Of a DNA stretch of 10,790 nucleotides, positions 1-5,417 are shown in pieces; the stretch's first letter is position 1; every line of letters starts with the position of its first letter. Under the pieces are notes generated by a model. The model did not search any database. It worked only from the letters and a program-made list of their open reading frames with translations, and had not been told where the DNA came from. The translations under genes and the position numbers were made by a program. Origin of the DNA: Thermogutta sp. (GTDB taxonomy: Bacteria; Planctomycetota; Planctomycetia; Pirellulales; Thermoguttaceae); NCBI RefSeq assembly GCF_014359955.1, contig NZ_JACIYL010000062.1:1-10790 (forward strand), in the 5' to 3' direction.

Positions 1-197
1 GCTCAAATCAACGTCTTTTTCGGCTTGCCAGACTCTGTTGCCGGATCGTGTGGACACGGCATCATCGTATGTTGGTGGGGGGATATGCCCCATTATCGGC
101 ATACAAGGGCTCTGCCGGATTTTCGCAATTTCGTTGGTTTGAGATGGCGGCAGAGTGGCGAGGTGGACCTGGCGACGCACTTGGGAACAGGGGGAAG

Positions 198-221
198 GTC
201 GGGCATCCGACGGGGTTAACC
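198..221. other. Small hairpin plus 8-bp palindrome
   Basis: GTCGG (198-202) and CCGAC (207-211) form a perfect 5-bp stem around the loop GCAT. The perfect palindrome GGTTAACC (214-221) follows two bases later. No T-run follows, so it does not look like a classical terminator. It could be part of an RNA leader or a protein site, or chance in GC-rich DNA. Confidence 0.25.
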
Positions 222-469
222 ACGCGCGAAGTTTCGTTTTCGGCGGGAAATTGCCCGGTGCCCTCTTCCGTTTCCGCATAATTCCCGTTGGTCCGGCGCG
301 GTTCAGCCTGGTACCGCCGCGGCCGGGAGGAGCTGCGATTTCACTCGGCCCTGCTTCTCCAGGACCAGGGTTGGCATTTTCAACGATCCCTGCACCCTTT
401 AGAATGAGCGTTTTCGGTGAGGGAATCCCGTTTCTGCTATCCCAGCCCGTTTGTTCATCGTATTCGTCA

Positions 470-489
470 TCCCTTGAAGAGTTAAGGGA
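470..489. other. 8-bp stem-loop with tetraloop in the leader
   Basis: TCCCTTGA (470-477) pairs with TTAAGGGA (482-489) around the tetraloop AGAG (478-481), giving eight pairs with one G-U wobble. It lies about 160 bases before the start codon at 648. Neither strand has a T-run after it, which argues against an intrinsic terminator. A 5'-UTR structure or an operator half-site pair is possible; no function can be assigned. Confidence 0.3.
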
Positions 490-577
490 CCGAGTGGCGG
501 AGTCACGAGGCGGCAGGCACCGGTCGCCAGCGGGCCGGGGACGGACTTTTTGGCGGGCCCCACCGCGGAAACTGGTG

Positions 578-595
578 CCGGGAATGCCCGGGAAT
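578..595. repeat. Tandem CCGGGAAT pair, period 10
   Basis: CCGGGAAT occurs at 578-585 and again at 588-595, so the two copies sit one helical turn apart, about 50 bases before the start codon at 648. This spacing suits two protomers binding the same DNA face, but two copies of an 8-mer in GC-rich DNA can also arise by chance. Confidence 0.3.
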
Positions 596-647
596 TGTCG
601 AGACGCGAGCGGAGTACTCAACCCAATCAACGGAAAGTCAGCGTCAT

Positions 648-3233
648 ATGGCCAGTCCTTTCAAAGTCTTCCGGAAGAACGCCAAACTCCTGCTGGTGGG
701 ACTTTTTCTCCTGTCGATGGTCAGCTTCGTGGTCATTCCGAGCTTTCTCCAGTGGCTGGAGACCCAGCAGAGGCACACAGCAGGCATCGCCGTAACCACT
801 GTCAAATTCGGTGATCTTTCTGATGCACAACTGGCCTCTCTCCGCAGGGAACGGGCTGTGGTTCGCCGTTTCCTGGAAGCGCTCATGCAGCGGATCGAAG
901 AGCTCAAGGGCAACAGCTTTCGCGTCCGCCTTGCCCTGATGACCATTGATCAACCCACCGATGAGAATCTCGTGCGGTCCTGGCTCATCGCACAGTATGC
1001 CCGGCAAATGGGGCTGAAAATCACCGACCAGAGTGTCAATGCGTTCCTCCGCGGCTTGATTGATGCTTCGGGCGTGCCGCTGTCGCAGAGTGATCTGGTC
1101 AACCTGATGAGGTCCCGGAACATCGACGAGAACGTTCTGTTCGCAGGTCTAGAGCACGAACTGCTGGTCCTCCGCTATATGCAGCTTGCTGGTCTGGACC
1201 TGTTGAGTCTGCAACCCGGTCTAACCGGTGAAACGCCTGGTGCCCGCTGGGATTATTTCCTCCGGTTGAACAGAATGGCCTCCGTCGAGCTCTGCGCTTT
1301 CCCTGTGGAAAAATACATCGACCAGGTACCCACGCCCGACGAACGCACTGTGCGGAGTTTCTTCGAAGAATACAAGACCCGGCTGCCCAATCCCCAATCG
1401 CCCGAACCCGGCTTTAAGGTTCCCAACAAGGTAACCCTCGAATACCTGAAGGCCGATTTCCAGAAATGGCTCCTCAATACGAAGATTCCCGACGAGGAAC
1501 TGCGGCGTGTGTACGAAGAGCGAAAGGACCAACTGTTCCTCCGCCCTGCGCCACCCCCAACAGAGACCAACGCGACTCCGCCTTCCCAGACAACTCCACC
1601 TTCCGAATCTTCCCAACCGGCAGGGAATCCGTCATCCGGCGGGTCTCCGCAGGCTTCCCCTGAAGGTACGCAAACCCCGGCAGCCGGGGCGGAGAAATCC
1701 CCTGCGGCATCGACGCCCGCTTCCGAGCAGCCGACTTCCCAGGCTGCACCATCCCCCAAGGAAACACCCTCTCAACCGGGCGAACAATCTCAGCCGAAGG
1801 CCGAACAGGGCACGTCGGAACCGCAAACGCAACCCTCATCCGGAACGAGCGAGCCCCAACCCACGGAGGGATCGCGTGCGGAAAGCCGCGTGAAAGTGCT
1901 TTTCACTGCTTTCGAAGAATCCGCAGAAAAGGCTGGGGAGAAGGCACCGGGCAACGAGGAGCAACCCCCAAAGCCGGAACAAACGCCTGCCTCGGCATCC
2001 GAGGCACCACCGACCCCATCACCGGCGCCGGCTGCCTCCTCGGAGGAAAAGCCCCAGACAGGCGATTCTTCCAAGGAGCAACCGCCGGAAACACCGCCCG
2101 CTGCCCCCCAAGCACCGGCTTCCCCACCGCAGCCAGCATCCCAGACACAACCCCCTGCCACACCGGCCCAAACACCGTCCCAGCAACCCGCTGCTGAGGA
2201 GTCCAAATACCGTCCCTTTGAAGAGGTCAAAGATCAGGTTCGCTCATTGATCATCAGCGAACGGATTAAGGCGGTCCTCGACGAACTCGAGGAAATTATG
2301 CGTCAATATCAGGGCGACCTGGCCAATTACGAGGCGGCCAAAGAGGAGGCGGAAAGGGCCCAACAGCCGGTGCCTCCCGCACCGACGCGTCCCGACCTCC
2401 GCAAGCTCGCCCAGGAAAAAGGACTCGACTACTACGTCGTGGAAGATGCCGCGATTTGGGACCTGGCGGACCGCGACATCGGCAAGGCGTTCGATCTTTC
2501 GGGCAATCCGGTGCTGCGTTCGGTGTTTGATCTGGCCGAGTTCCTGACCCTCCGGGCAGTGGACCAGGACAATAATCAGTACCTGGTGTGGGTCACCGCA
2601 AAGGTCAAAGAACATGTGCCAACGCTGGACGAGCCCGGTGTACGCGAGCAGGTCATCCACACCTGGCGGATGCAGGAGGCGCGGAAGTTGGCCGAAAAGG
2701 AAGTCCAGGCGTTGGCCGAGAAAGTCAATGCAGCACGGCAATCCCTGGTAGAGTTCTATAAGGCGACCAAACAGGCAGACCCGACCGTGGATCTGCCGGA
2801 GCCCGTGGAAACCGAACCATTCACCTGGCTCACCTACGGAGAGTTTGACGTGGTACGACTGACCCAATTACCGCCGCGGATCAGTCCCATCAAAGTCCGT
2901 GTCAAAGATCCCGCCAGCGGGCTTATTGTGGAAAAAGACGTGGTCAAAGATGCCGGTAACGATTTTATGGCGGCCGTCTTCTCCCTGGATGTTGGTCAGG
3001 CGGGCCTGGCGTGGAACCAGCCCCGGACCGTCGCGTACCTGGTCAGGGTCCTGGAGTTCCAGCCGCCGATGGAGCAGCTTTTTGAACGCTTCATGCGGGA
3101 TACCCGGGGATCGTACATGGATGTCGTCCAGTTCGATCTCGCAGCAATGTATCAGCGGTGGATCCAAAATCTTGAGAAAGAGGCCGGATTGAAGTGGGTC
3201 CATCCGGCGGGAAGCGAGATACCCATAGACTGA
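648..3233 (+). CDS. PpiD/SurA-like membrane-anchored periplasmic chaperone
   Basis: Predicted inner-membrane protein of 861 residues. A short basic N-terminus precedes one transmembrane segment (about 14-37), so the bulk should lie in the periplasm, as in PpiD. Residues about 105-180 form a helical SurA-N-like chaperone region (an 'LIAQYARQMGLKITDQSV' stretch, typical of SurA_N), and 262-297 continue it with 'IPDEELRRVYEERKDQLF', which in PpiD comes just before the parvulin domain. Here a P/S/E/Q/A/T-rich stretch (about 299-518) follows, broken by a more ordinary island at 413-435. Sequence then resumes with 'FEEVKDQVRSLI' (524-535) and a PpiD-like C-terminal part with coiled-coil character (655-700). 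I see no parvulin active-site segment, so a chaperone or scaffold role is more likely than prolyl isomerase activity (inference). GGAAAG at 632-637 is a weak ribosome site. It converges with the sigma factor gene 36 bases downstream. Confidence 0.75.
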   Translation: MASPFKVFRKNAKLLLVGLFLLSMVSFVVIPSFLQWLETQQRHTAGIAVTTVKFGDLSDAQLASLRRERAVVRRFLEALMQRIEELKGNSFRVRLALMTIDQPTDENLVRSWLIAQYARQMGLKITDQSVNAFLRGLIDASGVPLSQSDLVNLMRSRNIDENVLFAGLEHELLVLRYMQLAGLDLLSLQPGLTGETPGARWDYFLRLNRMASVELCAFPVEKYIDQVPTPDERTVRSFFEEYKTRLPNPQSPEPGFKVPNKVTLEYLKADFQKWLLNTKIPDEELRRVYEERKDQLFLRPAPPPTETNATPPSQTTPPSESSQPAGNPSSGGSPQASPEGTQTPAAGAEKSPAASTPASEQPTSQAAPSPKETPSQPGEQSQPKAEQGTSEPQTQPSSGTSEPQPTEGSRAESRVKVLFTAFEESAEKAGEKAPGNEEQPPKPEQTPASASEAPPTPSPAPAASSEEKPQTGDSSKEQPPETPPAAPQAPASPPQPASQTQPPATPAQTPSQQPAAEESKYRPFEEVKDQVRSLIISERIKAVLDELEEIMRQYQGDLANYEAAKEEAERAQQPVPPAPTRPDLRKLAQEKGLDYYVVEDAAIWDLADRDIGKAFDLSGNPVLRSVFDLAEFLTLRAVDQDNNQYLVWVTAKVKEHVPTLDEPGVREQVIHTWRMQEARKLAEKEVQALAEKVNAARQSLVEFYKATKQADPTVDLPEPVETEPFTWLTYGEFDVVRLTQLPPRISPIKVRVKDPASGLIVEKDVVKDAGNDFMAAVFSLDVGQAGLAWNQPRTVAYLVRVLEFQPPMEQLFERFMRDTRGSYMDVVQFDLAAMYQRWIQNLEKEAGLKWVHPAGSEIPID

Positions 3234-3269
3234 CCAGGGATCGAGATCATTTTCTTTGAAATACTCCCA

Positions 3270-3956
3270 TCACCCCGCCGAGTCGGCCAACTCCTCGTCG
3301 TGGTGATGGTGAGCGTAGGTCTTTTGGAGATCCCCGAACAGGTGCGTCAGTTGTTCGCGAAGCATCAATCGTGCCCGCATCAATCGGATCTTCGCGTTCG
3401 CTTCGCTGATATTGAGCAGTCGGGCAGTCTCGGCCGTGGAAAGACCCTCGATATCCCGCAGAATAAAAACGAGACGATACTTTTCATCCAGAGACTGAAG
3501 GGCGTTTTCCACCAATTCCCGGGTTTCCTTTCGGGCAAGGATTTCCTCGGGACTTTCCCGCCACTCGGCGATCGCCTGCGGTAAGGGAAGATCGTTCTCT
3601 TCATCGGCGTGGGAGCCGCCTTCCAGGGGGAGAGTGGCCCGAACCGCCTGCCGTCGCAGTAGCGCCAGTGCGTGATTGGTGGCGATTCGCAGCAGCCATG
3701 TGGAAAAGGCTGAATCTCCGCGAAAATCGTCCAGGTGCTCAAGCAGTGTGAGAAACGTCTGCTGAACCACCTCCTCGGCGTCATGGGGACGCGACACGAT
3801 CCGTCGGGCCAGGGCGTAGATCCGGCGCTCGTACCGGTTCACCAGGGACTCGAATGCGCCGAAGTCGCCCTTTCGGGCGTTTTCCAAAAGCTGTTCGTCG
3901 GACAGTGAAAGAGAATTGTCTTCAGAGAGGGCCATTCTTTTTCGCGCTTTCGACAC
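3270..3956 (-). CDS. ECF-family RNA polymerase sigma factor
   Basis: Group 4 (extracytoplasmic function) sigma-70 factor that would direct core RNA polymerase to a specific promoter set. Region 2 spans about 37-103: 'FESLVNRYERRIYALARRI', then 'DAEEVVQQTFLTLLEHLDDFRG' and 'STWLLRIATNHALALLRR'. Region 4 spans about 148-200, with the helix-turn-helix 'GLSTAETARLLNISEANAKI' and 'RLMRARLMLRE'. At 228 residues it is somewhat longer than a minimal ECF factor, because of a long 2-4 linker (about 104-145) and a C-terminal tail with HHHH (216-219) followed by acidic residues. There is no anti-sigma gene next to it: downstream is the convergent PpiD-like gene, upstream is miaA. The start is uncertain: GTG at 3956 (used here) or ATG at 3935, neither with a good ribosome site. 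Target genes cannot be told from the sequence. Confidence 0.9.
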   Translation of the reverse strand: MSKARKRMALSEDNSLSLSDEQLLENARKGDFGAFESLVNRYERRIYALARRIVSRPHDAEEVVQQTFLTLLEHLDDFRGDSAFSTWLLRIATNHALALLRRQAVRATLPLEGGSHADEENDLPLPQAIAEWRESPEEILARKETRELVENALQSLDEKYRLVFILRDIEGLSTAETARLLNISEANAKIRLMRARLMLREQLTHLFGDLQKTYAHHHHDEELADSAG

Positions 3957-3980
3957 AACTCGTGGGAGAACCTATGCTGT

Positions 3981-4009
3981 AATATCGCGGAATTGCCTCG
4001 CCGTTGCAA
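3981..4009 (-). promoter_or_regulatory. Candidate promoter for the sigma factor gene
   Basis: Reading leftwards, TTGCAA (4009-4004) and GATATT (3986-3981) are separated by 17 bases, each matching four of six positions of the sigma-70 consensus. Transcription would start near 3974, before either candidate start codon. No ECF-type GAAC/CGTC promoter at the right spacing was found, so autoregulation by the encoded ECF factor is not supported. The -35 element sits inside the palindrome at 4000-4013. Confidence 0.35.
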
Positions 4010-4013
4010 CGGC
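4000..4013. promoter_or_regulatory. Perfect 14-bp palindrome, candidate operator
   Basis: GCCGTTGCAACGGC is a perfect palindrome without a spacer, 44 bases before the GTG start of the sigma factor gene, and it overlaps the candidate -35 element. A spacer-less dyad suits binding by a dimeric repressor better than an RNA hairpin. The cognate regulator is unknown. Confidence 0.4.
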
Positions 4014-4037
4014 AGTTCACCGCCGCAGGAAGCCGGA

Positions 4038-4066
4038 AAGCGACGCCGTCCGACGAAACGCCGCTT
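4038..4066 (-). terminator. Candidate terminator hairpin after miaA
   Basis: On the minus strand AAGCGGCGT (4066-4058) pairs with GCGTCGCTT (4046-4038): nine pairs including two G-U wobbles, with an 11-base loop. It begins within the miaA TAA codon. Only a very short T-run follows, so it is a weak intrinsic terminator at best; it would separate miaA from the sigma factor transcript. Confidence 0.35.
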
Positions 4067-5027
4067 ACCCCCCCGAGTAGGCCGACCAGTATTCGCGGAG
4101 GATTCTCTCGGCCACCTTTTCCGGTCGAAATGGCTCGCTCACCGGCACAAAGCGACACTCCTCGAGATGCCGAAACCATGTGAGCTGCCGCTTGGCAAAT
4201 TGACGCGTGCGGGTTTTCACGAGCTCCACCGTTTCCTCGTAGGAGCGCTGGCCTTCGAGGTACTCGAGGACTTCCCGGTATCCCAGAGCTTGTCGCGCGG
4301 TATGGCTGAACTGGCATCCCCGGGCGAGAAGGCCCTTCACTTCCTCCACGAGTCCCTCGGCAAACATCTGGTCCACCCGCCGGTTGATCCGCTCATAAAG
4401 CAAATCCCGGGGCCAATCGAGGACCAGCACACGGCCTTTTGCGACTTCTGACGGATGTTCGAACTGTCGCTGCCAGTGGCTGAGCGGCTGGCCGGTCTTT
4501 TCATAAACTTCCAGCGCCCGAATGATCCGCCGCAGGTCATGGGGGTGAATTCTGCGGGCGGCCTCCGGATCGACAGAACTCAATTTTGCGTGAAGCGCCT
4601 GCGATCCATGAACACTGGCCAAGAGCCGCAGTTGCTCGCGGAGTTCCCAATCTGCACCCGGTCCTTCAAACATGCCCCGCAGTAAGGCCTTCAGATAGAG
4701 GGGAGTTCCCCCAACAAACAGGGCACTCCGTTGCCGGGACCGGATGTCGCTGAGAGCCCGTTCGACATCGTCAAGGTAGCGGGCAAGGCTGTAGTCCTCC
4801 CTGGGCTCGATCATGTCGATCAGGTGGTGGCGGACGCGGCTGCGTTCGGCCGGCGTGGGTTTGGCCGTTCCAATATCCATCCCCCTGTACACGGCCATCG
4901 AATCGAGGGAGATGATCTCCGCTCCGAGTTGCTCGGCCAGACAAATCCCCACCGCAGTTTTGCCTGAAGCGGTCGGACCGACCAGAAACAACGTGTCCTG
5001 TATATCCACGCGCTTCTCGTAAGGCAT
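4065..5027 (-). CDS. miaA: tRNA dimethylallyltransferase MiaA
   Basis: Transfers a dimethylallyl group from dimethylallyl diphosphate to N6 of adenosine-37 in tRNAs reading codons that begin with U, the first step to ms2i6A. It is cytosolic. The 320 residues match the usual length and all family blocks are present: P-loop GPTASGKT (17-24), 'ISLDSMAVYRGMDIGTAKPT' (39-58), 'HHLIDMIEP', 'LFVGGTPLYLKALLRGMF', the 'ARQALGYREVLEYLEG' block and the C-terminal 'TRQFAKRQLTWFR'. The start is ATG at 5027, which gives the standard short leader before the P-loop. A longer frame to a TTG at 5066 has no ribosome site and would add 13 unconserved residues. It stands alone: the sigma factor gene lies 108 bases downstream and a long divergent region lies upstream. 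There is no hfq or mutL neighbour as in enterics. Confidence 0.97.
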   Translation of the reverse strand: MPYEKRVDIQDTLFLVGPTASGKTAVGICLAEQLGAEIISLDSMAVYRGMDIGTAKPTPAERSRVRHHLIDMIEPREDYSLARYLDDVERALSDIRSRQRSALFVGGTPLYLKALLRGMFEGPGADWELREQLRLLASVHGSQALHAKLSSVDPEAARRIHPHDLRRIIRALEVYEKTGQPLSHWQRQFEHPSEVAKGRVLVLDWPRDLLYERINRRVDQMFAEGLVEEVKGLLARGCQFSHTARQALGYREVLEYLEGQRSYEETVELVKTRTRQFAKRQLTWFRHLEECRFVPVSEPFRPEKVAERILREYWSAYSGG

Positions 5028-5034
5028 TTTTTCG

Positions 5035-5057
5035 GCTTTCTTTCGCGCTGAGAAAGC
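5035..5057 (-). other. 7-bp hairpin just before the miaA start
   Basis: GCTTTCT (5057-5051 when read leftwards) pairs with AGAAAGC (5041-5035), seven perfect pairs with a 9-base loop, ending 7 bases before the ATG at 5027. The second arm covers the purine-rich stretch that would serve as ribosome site, so folding could limit initiation. Function is inferred from position only. Confidence 0.35.
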
Positions 5058-5168
5058 AATCTCCAAAAGTGGGACTCAAAGCCGCTACCCCATCACTACC
5101 AATCATTTTTGTCGAGATAAGCGGTACTGGCGAGCGCCGATCATCTTTCGCTGCCCAGCCAATCAGCG

Positions 5169-5192
5169 CACGTCAAGTACCCACCACGTCAA
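5169..5192. repeat. CACGTCAA direct repeat, period 16
   Basis: CACGTCAA occurs at 5169-5176 and 5185-5192, 16 bases apart start to start, in the divergent intergenic region. It lies upstream of the candidate promoter at 5220-5247, where an activator or repressor could act. No regulator is recognised. Confidence 0.3.
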
Positions 5193-5219
5193 ATTCTTGA
5201 TCACGGCACCGACCCACTC

Positions 5220-5247
5220 TTGCATCGAGTTGTGAACCGGCTAAACT
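5220..5247 (+). promoter_or_regulatory. Weak candidate promoter for the peroxidase gene
   Basis: TTGCAT (5220-5225) and TAAACT (5242-5247) are spaced by 16 bases, each matching four of six positions of the sigma-70 consensus. It would give a transcript with a leader of roughly 165 bases. Planctomycete promoters often match this consensus poorly, so this is tentative. Confidence 0.25.
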
Positions 5248-5254
5248 GAGCGAA

Positions 5255-5275
5255 GAATTTTAACTGACGAAATTC
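5255..5275. promoter_or_regulatory. AT-rich inverted repeat near the presumed transcription start
   Basis: GAATTT (5255-5260) and AAATTC (5270-5275) form a perfect 6-bp inverted repeat with a 9-base spacer. It begins 7 bases after the candidate -10 element, where a repressor would block transcription. It is an AT-rich dyad in otherwise GC-rich DNA. Operator function is inferred. Confidence 0.3.
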
Positions 5276-5341
5276 CGCATGGATTGCGGCATGCTTTCAA
5301 GGGAGTAACAAGGCGGGCAGCAGAGGTGAAAAAGGTTCTTC

Positions 5342-5375
5342 GGGGAAGGAATTGGGACGAAACGTCCATTTCCCC
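5342..5375 (+). other. Leader hairpin upstream of the peroxidase gene
   Basis: Outer arms GGGGAA (5342-5347) and TTCCCC (5370-5375) and inner arms GGACG (5355-5359) and CGTCC (5363-5367) make an 11-bp hairpin with a 7/2 internal loop and an AAA apical loop. It lies 42 bases before the chosen start codon, presumably in the 5' leader. It might affect mRNA stability or translation; it is not followed by a T-run. Confidence 0.4.
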
Positions 5376-5406
5376 AGTGGTCTCACGACAATCCTGGCTG
5401 GCAAGT

Positions 5407-5411
5407 GGAGG
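5407..5411 (+). promoter_or_regulatory. Ribosome binding site deciding the peroxidase start
   Basis: GGAGG at 5407-5411 is 6 bases from the ATG at 5418 but directly abuts the in-frame ATG at 5412. The normal spacing selects 5418, which gives a compact lipoprotein signal peptide. The far upstream in-frame ATG at 5352 would put unconserved residues before the signal and lies within the leader hairpin. Confidence 0.7.
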
Positions 5412-5417
5412 ATGACC

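Larger units (their letters stand above)
1..647. other. Gene-poor region upstream of the PpiD-like gene
   Basis: No convincing gene is seen here on either strand. The only long open frame (155-814, +) has an arginine, proline and glycine-rich translation with no recognisable domain, and it runs into the well-supported gene at 648 in another frame, so it is taken as chance. The stretch does hold small dyads (198-211, 214-221, 470-489) and a period-10 direct repeat (578-595), listed separately. It may be the 3' flank of a gene to the left plus a long 5' leader or promoter region for the gene at 648. No confident -35/-10 pair was found; a TTGGCA at 371-376 lies too far (23 bases) from TAGAAT at 400-405. 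Confidence 0.6.
5028..5417. other. Divergent intergenic region between miaA and the peroxidase gene
   Basis: About 390 bases without a credible gene, separating the leftward miaA from the rightward peroxidase gene. Open frames here are short and overlap the peroxidase in other frames. The region holds an 8-bp direct repeat, a weak promoter match, an AT-rich inverted repeat and a leader hairpin (separate entries), which suggests it is mostly regulatory. I could not find a convincing leftward promoter for miaA. Confidence 0.6.

Noticed and set aside
155..814. 219-residue open frame on the plus strand
   Set aside because: Its translation is arginine, proline and glycine-rich without any domain, and it overlaps the well-supported PpiD-like gene by 167 bases in another frame.
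627..1007. 126-residue open frame antisense to the start of the PpiD-like gene
   Set aside because: It is opposite the transmembrane and SurA-N-like coding sequence and shows no family resemblance.
1542..2201. Possible frameshifts making the low-complexity insert
   Set aside because: The frame is open through the whole stretch, PpiD-like sequence resumes in the same frame on the far side, and the composition is uniform rather than shifted.
3234..3269. Terminator between the convergent PpiD-like and sigma genes
   Set aside because: No stem of useful length was found in these 36 bases, although one would be expected by position.
5028..5066. Longer miaA start at a TTG
   Set aside because: No ribosome site precedes it and the added residues fall before the normal MiaA N-terminus and within the leader hairpin.
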